DNA of 64,000 bases, taken from NCBI GenBank assembly GCA_036417435.1, contig CM070903.1, forward strand, positions 93,517,001 to 93,581,000, given 5' to 3'. Numbering within the stretch: the first letter of the stretch is position 1; each line of letters starts with the position of its first letter. The position numbers were made by a program, and so were the translations under genes. The notes under the pieces were generated by a model, which saw only the letters and a list, made by a program, of their open reading frames with translations, ran no database searches and had not been told where the DNA came from. This DNA comes from Inia geoffrensis. Its lineage: Eukaryota > Chordata > Mammalia > Artiodactyla > Iniidae. This document shows, in pieces, positions 22,389 through 33,230 of the stretch.

Positions 22389-24149
22389 TAAAGGACCTAG
22401 AGACCCCTACTCCCCTTTTCCCCTTAATGAGGATGCTCAGATAACCACCAGATAGGTAAGATGTAAGTTATGTCCTGAAATGATACAATTCTCCTGCCCT
22501 TTCTTCCTATTTTGGGCCAAAGGGTAGAAAAAGGTGGAAGCTTTTGTATTTAAATTAGAAGTGTATATATGCTTGTGTTCCTATGCTTTAGGCACAACCA
22601 AAAACAAAAATATATTTGAGATTGATTTGTAACAAGGTGTGTTACCTGAGTGTTATTGTTTGGATTCCCCCAGAAACAAATGCTGAGGCAAAGATTGAGA
22701 GTCAGTGGGGAGGTGATTCCAGGAAACACCAGTAGGGAAATAGGGAAGTAGGCAAGAAAAAGAAGAAAGGCAATAGAGAGTAAATTATCAAGCAAGTTAC
22801 CACTGTGGGCAACAGGAAGGTAATCCCATTAAAGAACTCTGGAGGTCTGTGCTGACCATACCTTAGAATTACCTCAAGAGAGGGATGAGTATTCTTCATT
22901 GGTTGAGGCTTGCTTCTAGGGCCATTAACTCCTATCACTTTTGCCTAGCGTTGATGGAAAGTCTAATGGGCTACCAGGCTGGGGTGGGGTGGCAGACCTC
23001 CATTAAGGAGTGACACTTATTCACAGTAAGCAGCCTTCAGCTTAGAGGTGATCACTGAGAAGCTGTGGGTGGGACTGGACAGCACTGCTTCCTGAGCATC
23101 AGGGGCCCTTCACTAGTACACAGGTGAGAGGTACTTCATCTATTACCATCAAGAAACAGATGTTTCTGATCAAGGGAAGAAACTGCCTGAAGCTAACTTC
23201 TGTCACCAACAACCTTCTCCATTGAGAGTTGACAGTAGGGCCTCCTGAGAGACCCTGAGGCAACATTTCAAATGGCTGAGACCTTGCTTTTCAGATAAAA
23301 ACTCTCCTCTTTATTCTCAGCCACCTATCTATCTAGTAATACCCATTCTGCAAATCTAACCAGGTGAACTCTCCACGTTCTTTACCAGCAGTCTATTCAT
23401 GACTCTTGGTTCACCAATGAACTGTATGATAATTCACACTCTCTCCATTTCTTTCTGGTCTCCTTTCTCACTACCACAATTGGAGAGGCATATGGGCTAT
23501 GATGCAGTAATGATCCTATTAACCAACAGTTCTTTAAAATGATCCCTCAGGTCATTAATCTCCTACAAAGCAATCCTCCTAGATTGTTCCCGAAATGCCC
23601 TTGAATCGTCTAACGTGATGCTGGGCTGCTCGCCTTGGGCACATCCCATGAGCCAGGCCTGTAGGGACTGACTTCAGTTTTCACCTCAAACTCTCCCTCT
23701 GCTCAGATGTTGGGGATACCTCAGAGCGCAAGAAAACTGGGCTCAGGCCACGGGCGTTTCTAAGACAAGACCAAGGAGGAGGGAATAAGGGGTTGTGGGG
23801 TTTTTTTTTTTGAAGAATATCTGGTCTCTCATGCTTACAGAAGCCTCCATGCCACAGACTTGATCTCGGGACATAGATCTATATCTGCAGCAACGTCCAC
23901 TGCCAAGGCCTAGGTCAGGCCACAGCTTCTAGCATTACACTTGGTCCCAAAGCTTCTAAAATTGTTGCTTTTTCCTTCTCCTCTGGGATAAAATTCAGTA
24001 TTAGTGAGAAATCAAGGAAAGGGGTCGATGAACTACTGTTCAAGTGTCTCACATACTATCAAATTTCCAAAACTTCCACAGCTCATATTAGTTAGAAAGC
24101 TCCTGCTTTTGCTGCTCTAAATGAGAATGGTTTGCTAATTTTAACTCAG
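22389..24149. other. Probable medium-reiterated repeat plus unassigned DNA
   Basis: Bases 22660-22850 (tggattcccccagaaacaaatgctgaggcaaag, then gcaagttaccactgtgggcaacaggaaggtaatcccatt) resemble a known mammalian interspersed repeat, but I could not assign a family. The rest to 24149 shows no gene, no reliable frame and no clear repeat. A T run (23802-23811) lies within it. Confidence 0.4.
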
Positions 24150-24257
24150 AAAAGTGGTTAGGACTCTGTGCTTTCACTGCTGAGGGCCTGGGTTCAATCC
24201 CTGGTCGGGGAACTAAGATCCCTCAAGCAGCACGGTGTGGCTGGGGGAAAAAAACCT
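24150..24257 (+). mobile_element. CHR-related SINE, short form, 5' truncated
   Basis: Starts inside the tRNA-like head (aagtggttaggactctgtgc), then box B-like gggttcaatccctggtcgggg and aactaagatccc, ending in a gggggaaaaaaa tail. The usual gggacttccctggtgg start is missing. Confidence 0.85.
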
Positions 24258-25015
24258 TAACAACTCCAACACAAATGTTGAAGATCTTTTTCCTCACTCT
24301 TGATGTTGCCATGAATTAAACTTCCAGATTCCTGTCACCCTTATAATTTTCACTCACTTGGTTGACCTAGAGATTTCCAGAAGCTTGTCCGAGCTGCACA
24401 TAACATATCCAGCCTGGAGACTGAATCCTGAGAATTCTCTTTGCCTTTTCCTAGTAGCTCTGTGCCATGGGAGCAAGGATGCTTCATTCTGGCTTTGGCA
24501 CTATTGCAGCTTCTCAGTACTCAGGACTGACCTTCCAGGATGTCACTTCCCTCACTGGATAGCCTTTCCCACATCCATACTTTCCCTCTCCCCATGGAGC
24601 TGTCTATGCAGAAAAGGGGGTGACCCAAAGAATTTTTTTTTGCCCACCAAATGCTAATCATTGATATTTCTATCTGCTTTCAGCCTCATGCCTCCTTCCA
24701 GTTTTCTGAGCACATTCTGTTTCCAGATATTTACCCCACAAATGTAGGTATTGTTATCACTATGTTTTCTTACATATGTAGCTGGTTTATGCTATTCCCT
24801 TTGCTTACAGAGTACGCCTAACTCAGCTGCATCAATTAAGATCCATTCTTGTGTCTTTGAGAACATCCATATTTCTACCTTTTTCATCAAAGTTTCCTTT
24901 ATCCTTTGAAAAGTACTCTGATTCATGTTTTTTCCCAACTTAAAATATTGAAACTTAGGATAGTACTGGTAGGAAAAAGCATTTAACAAACAGTTAATAC
25001 TGCCAATCCTTTCAT
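24258..25015. other. Unassigned DNA, no gene seen
   Basis: A 99-codon plus frame (24358-24657) and a minus frame (24792-24989) have no recognisable domain. 24400-24760 has a pyrimidine-rich texture that could be an eroded L2, but this is not supported well enough to call. Confidence 0.4.
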
Positions 25016-25019
25016 AGAT

Positions 25020-25110
25020 GGGGATGTTAAGGCCCAGAAAAGTTGTGACTAAGCAAATGCCAGAAGCTAGTTAGTGGCAGCACTCGGACCTGAATCCGAT
25101 ATATCACAGT
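25020..25110 (-). mobile_element. MIR SINE remnant
   Basis: Antisense MIR core: catagatggggatgttaaggcccagaaaagttgtgactaagcaaatgccagaagctagttagtggcagc, then cggacctgaatccg. Confidence 0.7.
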
Positions 25111-25169
25111 TGTATCAAGCGCTGTTTGCTCAAAGAGAGAAGCCCTGTGGGTTGTAAGCACCTGAATTT

Positions 25170-25390
25170 TTATCAACATAGGACACATCACATTCTGTCA
25201 TTTATTTATCAATACATGTTTTGTTGTCTTATGTCCTCTCTGAGATTGGAAGCTCTTCACAGGCAGAGGTTGAGTCTCCCTCATTTCTGTACTTCCTTTA
25301 TTATTAGGCACAGTACCCTGCCCTGAGAAACAGCTGGTGCTCACTAAATGTTTAACCAGTAAACAATGCATGAACAAATGAGTGAATGCT
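25170..25390 (+). mobile_element. L2 3' end
   Basis: L2 3' end wording: ctgagattggaagctcttcacaggcagaggttgagtctc, then gcacagtaccctgcc and ggtgctcactaaatgttt. Confidence 0.65.
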
Positions 25391-25766
25391 CTTTTGCTAA
25401 CAGTTATAAGGCAATACAGTTTAACTGGAAGAAGTAATGGATGGTTTGGAATGCCAGTTGTTCTGTACCATGTTACCTAAACAGCTGGTTAATTTAAGTA
25501 ATGTGAGTCAAACCAAAGTTTTGTCATCACATAGACAAAAATTGGCTCATTAACTGGATTGTTCACTTTCTAGTTTGTGGCTTTGAGATCAAATAGATAG
25601 AAACTCATAGTGTTTTGCATTTTTTCCAAATAAAGCAATGTTTAATTGGGTGATCTTGACCATGTAAATTAAAGTCCCCTTGGGTCTTCTGCTTTTCATC
25701 TACTAAACGGTGTAGTCAATTCTACCCTCTCATTGCCTCACAAGGAAATTGCCATGCCAACGTTTT
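25391..25766. other. Unique AT-rich DNA
   Basis: No gene or confident repeat seen. Confidence 0.45.
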
Positions 25767-26104
25767 AAATTAATTAATTAATGGCTGCTTGGGGTCTTCA
25801 TTGTTGTGCGTAGCCTTTCTCTAGTTGCGGCGAGTGGTGGCTACTCTTCGTTGTGGTGCACGGGCTTATCACTGTGGTGTCTTCTCTTGTTGCGGAGCAT
25901 GGGCTCTAGGCACGTGGGCTTCAGTAGTTGCAGCATGCAGGCTCAGTAGTTGTGGCTTGTGGGCTCTAGATTGCAAACTCAGTAGTTGTGGTACACGGGC
26001 TTAGTTGCTCTACGGCATGTGGGATCTTCCCAAACCAGGGCTTGAACACATGTCCCCTGCATTGGCAGGCGGATTCTTAACCACTGCACCACCAGGGAAG
26101 TCCA
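25767..26104 (-). mobile_element. CHR SINE, long form
   Basis: Reverse-strand copy: the head is at the right (ccactgcaccaccagggaagtcc, reverse complement of ggacttccctggtggtgcagtgg). The A tail is at the left (the reverse complement of aattaattaat). The extended body has ctctagttgcgg and tagttgtggctt units. Imperfect flanking duplication (13 of 16 bases): 25751-25766 and 26105-26120. Confidence 0.92.
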
Positions 26105-26808
26105 GCCACGGCAACATTTTTATAAAAGAGGATTTTATGGAGAGAAATAAAGGGACAAGTGGCCCAGTTCCTATCTCTTTCCAAGGAAGGTTGTGTAAAT
26201 GAATGGTTTTATTCTAATCTATCAGCCCAGCTTTGTGTTAGAGTTTGGCAATTTGTGAGGCATGAACTCCTCAGCATCATCCTTATTGTCACACCCTGAC
26301 TTTTTGGTTGATTTACTAAATAATGTGATTACAAATAAAGACATTTGATGGATATTCTGGGGTTCCTTGGTTCCTGTGGTTCCTTGGGCTATAAGACACA
26401 TACACACACACAAAGAGAAAGAGAGAGACCGAGGTATTTGCTTTTGAATATCTTCAGACTCCTTGGAAATTGGATTTCTGGGTTTTGCCAAAAAAAATTA
26501 ATTATTGACTTAAACTGGCATATAATCTATTCTTGTGAGTTGTCAAAGGGAAAGTTCTTAGTTTGAGTTCTAAAGGGGATCATATGTTCTAAAAACCTGA
26601 CCGACTCATACTTGATGAATGTTGCTTCTCTCTTGATGCCTTATAATAAGTCTGTTGAGTCTTAGTCTTCTCAAGCTTTCCCTGCCTCTATTCCCTCCCT
26701 CCCCTAAAACATCATGTACATTACTACTAAATCTATCTTCAAAAAACACATCTTTGATAAAATCCCTCTCAAATACCTTCAATCATTTATTATTGGCTAT
26801 ATCAGTGT
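26105..26808. other. Unassigned DNA with CA/GA microsatellite
   Basis: Short cacacacacac plus agagaaagagagag tract at about 26400-26430. No gene; reading frames here lack domains. Confidence 0.5.
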
Positions 26809-27040
26809 TGTTAAACTATGGTGTGATGACCAAATTCAACCTACTATCTGTTTTCATAAATGAAATGTATTAGAACACAGACATGCTTATTTATTTTCTT
26901 ATTGCCTATGGCTGCTTTGGTGTGATAGCAGCTGAGTTGAGCGATTGCCACAGAGACGGTATCCCCCACGAAACCTAAAATTTCCACTGTCTTGCCCTTT
27001 ACAGAATTAAAGAAAAAAGTTAGCTGACGTCTGAACTACA
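26809..27040. mobile_element. hAT-Charlie-type DNA transposon remnant
   Basis: Reads in the order of a familiar mammalian non-autonomous hAT element: gttaaactatggtgtgatgaccaaattc, ctgttttcataaatgaaatgtattagaacacagacatgc, tattgcctatggctgctttggtg, ttgccacagagacgg, cttgccctttacag and gttagctgacgtctgaac. I cannot name the exact member from memory. Confidence 0.6.
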
Positions 27041-27214
27041 GGACAAAATAAAAGCTCTACAGCCTGGCATTTATGGCCTTCTGTAAATGGTAGGTAGTGC
27101 ATAGTGGGTGATCAATAAAAGTATAATATATGTAAAATTTTATGCTGGAAATAAATCCTGCACTATTAATTCCTAGCTCAGTCTCTTAGCTTCAGCAGCC
27201 TCCTGTCCTATGGG

Positions 27215-27630
27215 GAGACAGTATACAGTGAATTGTCAGGATATGTACATAGCCTGTGCAGTCCAACATGCCTGGGTTCAAGTTCAAACTTTGGCATTTA
27301 GTAGCTGTGTGACTTTGACTAAGTTAGTTTTCTTTTCTGAATCCTAGTTTCCTTATTTATAAAATGACTTCAAGGGGTTCTAAGAATAAAATGAAGTAAC
27401 ATGTTTAAAGTACTTAGTACAGGGGACTTTCCTGGTAGCGCAGTGGTTGAGAGTCTGCCTTCCAGTGCAGGGATCCCTCGTTGGGGAACTAGATCTCACA
27501 TGCATGCTGCAACTAAGAGTTCACATGCCACAACTAAGGTGGCTGCCTGCTGCAACTAAGACCCAGCGCAACCAAAATAAAAAATATTAAAGTACCTAGT
27601 ACAGTGCCTGAAACATAATAGTTCACACTC
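27215..27630 (+). mobile_element. MIR SINE split by a CHR-related SINE
   Basis: MIR 5' and core part at 27215-27422 (tagctgtgtgactttgac, tcctagtttccttatttataaaatgac). Its end resumes after the insert (agtacctagtacagtgcctgaaacataatag). The insert and its target-site duplication are listed separately. Confidence 0.75.
27423..27586 (+). mobile_element. CHR-related SINE, mosaic short copy inside MIR
   Basis: Head ggactttcctggtagcgcagtgg, then gttggggaactagatctcacatgc joined to a fragment of the long-form tail (tgcaactaagacccagcgcaaccaaaataaa). The middle of the long form is absent. An 18-bp duplication with one mismatch (ttaaagtacttagtacag at 27405-27422; ttaaagtacctagtacag at 27587-27604) proves insertion into the MIR. 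Confidence 0.9.
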
Positions 27631-27692
27631 AAGAAAGCCTGTTGCATAGTTTCTTGATTAGTCCAGGAGCTAGGATTGACTGGAAAACATGG

Positions 27693-28102
27693 TATATTTG
27701 TCAGCTTGCGCTGACATAACAAAATACCACGGAATGGGTGGCTTACACAACAGAAATTTATTTTCTCACAGTTCTAGAGGTTGAGATACCCATCAAGATG
27801 CTAGCCAGTCTGGTTTCTGGTGAAGTCTCTCTTCCTGGCTTGCAAATGGCCACTTTCTGGCCATGTCCTCACATGGTGGAATAAAAGAGAGAGAGAGGGA
27901 GAGAGAGAGAGAGGGAGAAAGCGAGAGTTCTCTGTTGTCTCTTCTTATAAGGACACTAATCATATTGGGTCAGGGTCCACCCTTATGATCTTATTTAACC
28001 TTAAGTATCTCCTTATAGGTTTTATCTTCAAATACAGTCACATTGGGGATCAGGATTTCAATGTATGAATTTTGGGGGCACATAATTCCGTCCATAGCAC
28101 AT
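27693..28102 (-). mobile_element. MLT1/MST-type LTR (ERVL-MaLR)
   Basis: Antisense MaLR LTR pattern: aaaataccacggaatgggtggcttacacaacagaaatttattttctcacagttctag, then ccatgtcctcacatggtgg, ataaggacactaatcatattgggtcagggtccaccc and ttgggggcacataattccg. A (GA)n tract lies within (27885-27930). Non-coding, solo LTR. Confidence 0.8.
27885..27930. repeat. (GA)n microsatellite inside MLT1
   Basis: Repeated ga units with a few interruptions. Confidence 0.85.
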
Positions 28103-28600
28103 GGCATACAGAGAGTGGTGATTCAGGTTGTATTTGGTGGATTGGCCATTGTGTCTCCCACAGAGTAGTTTAACCTTTAAATGAGGTGTGCATTTGGTTT
28201 TCAAATTTCAAAACCATGACATCTTAGCATAATATAACATTTATGTATATTGTTAAGCCACAAAACATATTGTAGGACTATGTATATGTGGTAGGATTAC
28301 ATTTTTGATAAAAATATGCAGAAAAAAAGACTGGTAGGATATATGTGCACAAATTAAATGAAATTATTACTAAGAAGTAGAATAATGGGCAATTAGGTTT
28401 TTTCTTTCCTGCTTTTTATATAATAAATATGAATTGTGTATTTAAAAGTAAAGACGTGAATAAGAACATGATTTAAAAACTTAAAATAAGTACAAAAAAC
28501 ACACATTCTTACAGTGTTCAAACTTTTTAGTTATTTAGGTTTTGAAGGTGAAATTCCCATAACATAAAGTATGCAAATCAGTGGTATTCTGTACATTCAA
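28103..28600. other. AT-rich DNA, no gene seen
   Basis: No frame or repeat family supported. Confidence 0.4.
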
Positions 28601-28607
28601 ATGTTGT

Positions 28608-29230
28608 GTAACTATCACTTCTGCCCATAACTTTTAAAAACATCTTTTATGAGGTATAACTTGCATGTCGTAAAATTCATCCATCTAAAATGCACAAGTC
28701 AGTGAGTTTTATAAATGTAGAGCTATACAACCAAAACTGAAATCCAGTTTTTGAACATTTCCATCACCCCAATAAGATTCTTGTGTACATTTAGATTTTA
28801 TTCCCATTTTCACTTCTACCTCCATGCAAATACTAATCAACTTTCTGTCTTCTTAGATTTGCCTTTTTTAGACATTTCACGTATATGGAATTACACCAAA
28901 CGTAACCTTTTGTTTTGGCCTCCTTCACTTTACGTAATATTTTTGAGGTTTATCCCTGTCGTAGTAAGTATCAGTCGTATCAAGTATCAGTGTTTCATTC
29001 CTTTTTTTTTCTTTCCTCAATAGTATTTCATTGTATGGATAAATCATATTTTGTTTCACTCATGAACACTTGAGTTATTTCTATATTTTGCCTATTATGA
29101 ATAATTCTGCTATAAACATTCACATGCAGGTATTTGTATAAACAAATAATTTCATTTTCCTTGGGTAGGATCTTAAAAGTGGTATTACTGGGTTGTATGG
29201 TAAACTTATGTTTACTTTTTCATGAAACTG
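28608..29230 (-). mobile_element. Ancient L1M 3' UTR
   Basis: Antisense old-L1 wording: ttgcatgtcgtaaaattcatcc, tttctgtcttcttagatttgcc, catttcacgtatatggaattacacc, tcaatagtatttcattgtatgg, ttcactcatgaacacttgag, gggtaggatcttaaaagtggtattactgggttg. Non-coding. Confidence 0.75.
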
Positions 29231-29299
29231 TCACATTGTTTACTTTATAACTTGGTTTTTAATTTATACAAGCATGGGACGAAAACAGCTACATCTTTG

Positions 29300-29445
29300 C
29301 TTTCAAAAGTTGTGTAGCCTATGGTGAGTTCCTATGGCTTCTACATCTGTTTCCTCATCTATAAAATAGGGACACACATGGAATTTATACCATGGAGCTG
29401 CTGTAAGGATTAAAGGTATAATGTGTTAAACACTTAGAAAGTGAT
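29300..29445 (+). mobile_element. MIR-like remnant
   Basis: Phrases ctgtttcctcatctataaaatagggac, then gagctgctgtaaggattaaagg and gttaaacacttagaaag follow the MIR order. The core is weak. Confidence 0.55.
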
Positions 29446-29449
29446 TTAT

Positions 29450-30080
29450 ATGGTTACATGTAGAAATATTTATAGCTATGTGTTCACAGACGTGTTAGTG
29501 TACATGCATATATTTCCTTGTTCTTTCAGGTAAGAGGAACTAGAAACAATGGCACACTTGGAGCTCAGATCTTGGTTTCTAACACCGTTCTCCAATAAAT
29601 GTATCCAGGGCTGCTTGGAGAAATGGTTGATCCTAGGAATAGAGAGGAAACACACAAGATGATTCTAGAGAATCTACTAGTGCCAGAAAGTAAGGAAGTG
29701 TTTAAAAAGAACAATAAAAAACTAATAATAGGGGTATGTCCATGGGACAAAAGAAACGACTGAAATAGCTCTCGATGGCTAAAACTAAAAAAAATTTGAG
29801 CACCGAAATACACAAAGTAGTATTGGATTATAACCCAAAGTATAAAATACATATCCATAAGACCACACAGATATAAATTTTCAAAAAGTAAGTTGATGAA
29901 GAATTTGAAATGGAAGAATAACTAAGATAAAGCCCAGGGTAGGGTTAGTACAAAAATTCCATCTTATTCTCTATGCTTCCATAGATGGACTGCATATTTC
30001 TTCTGAGTTTCTAAGCAGTCAAAGCAGAGAATAAAGTAAGTTACAGGACTCCTAGAAAATACAAGCATATGTAAAAAATC
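29450..30080. other. AT-rich unassigned DNA
   Basis: No gene; reading frames are short and chance-like. Confidence 0.4.
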
Positions 30081-30094
30081 AAATTACTTGTTCA

Positions 30095-30484
30095 GGGGCT
30101 TCCCTGATGGTGCAGTGGTTAAGAATCTGCCTGCCAATGCAGGGGACATGGGTTCAAGCCCTGACCTGGGAAGATCCCACATGCCGCGGAACAACTAAGC
30201 CCGTGTGCCAAAACTACGGAACCTGCACTCTAGAGCCCATGAGCCACAACTAATGAGCCCACGGGCCACAACTACTGAAGCCGGAGCACCTAGAGCCCAT
30301 GCTCCGCAGCAAGAGAAGCCACCAAATGAGAAGCCCTTGCACCACAAGGAGGAGTAGCCCCTGCTTGCTGCAACTAGAGAGAAAGCCAGCGTGCAGCAAT
30401 GGAGACCCAATGCAGCCAAAAATAAAATAATAAATTCAATAAATAAATTTATTAAAAAAACAAAAACAAACAAAGAAACAAAAC
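30095..30484 (+). mobile_element. CHR SINE, long form, longest copy in the window
   Basis: Head gggcttccctgatggtgcagtgg; long body with repeated ccacaactactgaagcc, tagagcccatgctccgc and actagagagaaagcc blocks; tail with caaaaataaaataataaattc and then aaacaaacaaag. Flanked by the 19-bp duplication caaattacttgttcagggg (30080-30098 and 30485-30503; the gggg part overlaps the SINE head). Confidence 0.93.
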
Positions 30485-30503
30485 CAAATTACTTGTTCAG
30501 GGG

Positions 30504-31491
30504 AAGGCCAGTTTCTCTTGAAAGTGAGGTTCAGGAGACATTTCTTTCTTCAGTTCTTACAACATCCTTGCAATAAATATAATAAGGAGTTTTAATAAGA
30601 TCTTTTACCATAGACTAATTAATAATAAATTTGTTTAATTTCTTATGGCATATGTACAAGATAGTGTTTATGGGGACTACATAATCTGTACTAACTTAAA
30701 ATCTAAAACCATTACTTTTTGAAAGAGGAGGTTTTGATTTAGTTGAAGTCTTGAAATCATAGGTGGCAGAAACTGGCAAAGAGTAAAATATTTAAACATT
30801 ACCTGAAATTTTATTTAGCTTTACAGTCCTGACTTTCTCCTGATTATTAAGAAATTGGCTTGTTAAAAACACATATTTCCAATTTCAATCCTGGGTTTCA
30901 TATACATGCATTTAAGAAATGGTTAAGACCCCAGCTACGGACATTAATCCCTCCTTTTAATACTATTGCATCCTATTCTGGCTATAAACCTCTGCCTATC
31001 TTCAGCTGCTTGCACGACTTTATCTATAAGCCAAATTGTTCCAGAATTATTTAGAGTAGGTTGCTTACACATTGAAAGGCAGAGGTTTTCATCAACTGCC
31101 AGCATAATTCTGAACTTTCTAAGTAAGATTGGTTTGTCTTTCCTAATCTACTGCAGTTGTAAAGCAAGGCTGTGAGATCACACTGGAAATGGTCAATGGG
31201 TGTTCCACAGGGCTCACCTCCAGAGGAAGAGCTAGGACCTCTGGTGGGGTGGCTCACACAGCATTAGGTCTAAGGAGAAAACCAATCTATATTCACCCCC
31301 ATTGAGGATTGATACTGGGAGGGCTCATTTGTTCCAAGAGGGGAAGAAGCACTACAGACTCCCTGCTCTAGGTTGTGTGGGTTCTTATCATTTAACTCAT
31401 CATGGGGCGTCCCACAGACGCTGACCTGGAATTATTCTGGAGTGAGACTACAGAGATAGATGCTTGTGACGGTACTCTGCGTAACTGCTTC
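30504..31491. other. Unique DNA, no gene seen
   Basis: Frames at 30860-31054 and 31051-31257 lack domains. No supported repeat. Confidence 0.45.
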
Positions 31492-31508
31492 CATCAGATA
31501 TCACATTT

Positions 31509-31770
31509 TTTTTAAACATCTTTATTGGAGTATAATTGCTTTACAATGGTGTGTAGTTTCTGCTTTATAACAAAGTGAATCAGTTATACATATACATATA
31601 TCCCCATATCTCCTCCCTCTTGCGTCTCCCTGCCACCCTCCCTATCCCACCCCTCTAAGTGGTCACAAAGCACCGAGCTGATCTCCCTGTGCTATGCGGC
31701 TGCTTTCCACTAGCTATCTATTTTACGTTTGGTAGTGTATATATGTCCATGCCACTCTCTCACTTTGTCA
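31509..31770 (-). mobile_element. 5'-truncated L1 (3' UTR only) with perfect target-site duplication
   Basis: Only the last 260 bases of the young L1 3' UTR are present, in minus orientation (reverse complement of caattatactccaataaagatgt at the left). A perfect 17-bp duplication catcagatatcacattt lies at 31492-31508 and 31771-31787. This is a very recent-looking, heavily truncated insertion. Confidence 0.95.
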
Positions 31771-31787
31771 CATCAGATATCACATTT

Positions 31788-32635
31788 ACATTACATTATG
31801 TTTTAGTCACTCAAATACATTTCTGTAAACAGAGCTGCTGCTTAACTTGCAACACTTCCATTACTTGTAACATTTTATCCAAAATGGGAGGCTCTATCTA
31901 AGGAAGTGATTGGCAAATTGACTGAGGCTCCCTTTCCTTGTGTTAAAAGACCAAGACCTATACGCTCTTCACTGTGTAATTTAATAGCCTATGATTTTAA
32001 TGATTGTCTTAGATCCAATCATTTTGTCAGGTATCAAATAAACTCCAGTTGAAATGAACATTACCCTCTTGGTGTTTGTCAGTAGGGTATTATTTAACTT
32101 AAGATAGATTTAGCAATTCCCCTTTCAAAGCTTGAGCAGATACTTTAACTGAGAAATGAATTTTTCAAAGTATGTCCTCCCCTACATCAAACCTCTGTTA
32201 TGGTGTGTTTTATTTCCACAGGGAAAACATTTCTTCTAATGTAATTGTGCTTTTTAAAGTGCAGTATCACTTGGGGACATTTTTTCTTATTTTTTTTACC
32301 TAGGAATGTGAAGAGAACAAGATAAAAATAACAATCAGCAGAGTACTTTCGTAAAACCTAAATATTTCCATTTAAAGCAGGCTCTTTTAAGGTTTTTATT
32401 GATGGATAAGAGTAAACATTAAGATATACTAGAATAGTAAGGTACAGATTAGGTAGATCAGAACTTCAAATATAAAAGTAGTCTATGAGTGGAAGGAAAA
32501 CAATTGTTATATAACTTTGAAAAGTTAATTAGGAAAAGTAAATAATTTTTAAAAATAATTTTAAAAATCATCAGGAAGAAATAAAGTCTCCTTTACTAAG
32601 GAGATTCACTTTTACTTAAATTGTTATCAGAATCC
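31788..32635. other. Unique AT-rich DNA, no gene seen
   Basis: No repeat or coding block recognised. Confidence 0.45.
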
Positions 32636-32639
32636 ATAT

Positions 32640-33230
32640 TCCATTCTCTCTTGCCACTTTTAGCAAGTTTGCCTGGCTTATCTTCTTTTTAATATCTTCT
32701 AGCTCTTCCTCTCTGCTAGCTACTTCTATAAACATTCTAAAATAATCTCAGGTCAGAAAACAACTTCCTTTGATCCTGTTCCCTTCTGTGTATTGCATTA
32801 TAACTTCTTTCATTGACCTGTAAACCTGGTGAAACTTATTTACCATTCATGTTTCAATCCTTTGCAAACTGTCATTTTCAACTGTATTTGATTCATTATT
32901 AATTATCTTCCTATTGTCAGATCTCTTTAAGTTATTGTTTGACATGAACTGTGTTCCCTGTATGCACCCCATCTCTACTCCCACATGAAATGTCTTCTCT
33001 CTCTTGGCTTCCTGGATAACATTGTATATATTTTTCCTTCCTCTTTTTTTTTTTTTTTTTTTTTTTAACTGTAATGCTTTTAAAGTCTCTTTCTTTGAAG
33101 TCTCCTCTATTGCCTCGTCCTAAAGTACTGGTTTGCTCTCCCCAGCCTTCTCCATCTGTGCTAATGCTGAGTGATCTCATCTATTACCAGGGCTGCAGCT
33201 CCCATTACTGTGGTGATGAATACAAAATCT
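32640..33230 (+). pseudogene. L2 reverse transcriptase region remnant (interrupted by a T tract)
   Basis: Plus-strand L2 coding text: gtttcaatcctttgcaaactg, atctttaagttattgtttgacatg, ctctctcttggcttcctgg, gaagtctcctctattgcctcg, gtactggtttgctctcccc and gtgctaatgctgagtgatctcatc. These match the L2 reverse transcriptase region in order, with many disabling changes. A 23-T run (33044-33066) falls within it. The minus-strand frame at 32932-33180 is a shadow. Confidence 0.65.
33044..33066. repeat. T homopolymer, 23 bases
   Basis: Uninterrupted T run inside the L2 remnant. A second run of the same length lies at 33576-33598. Confidence 0.9.
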
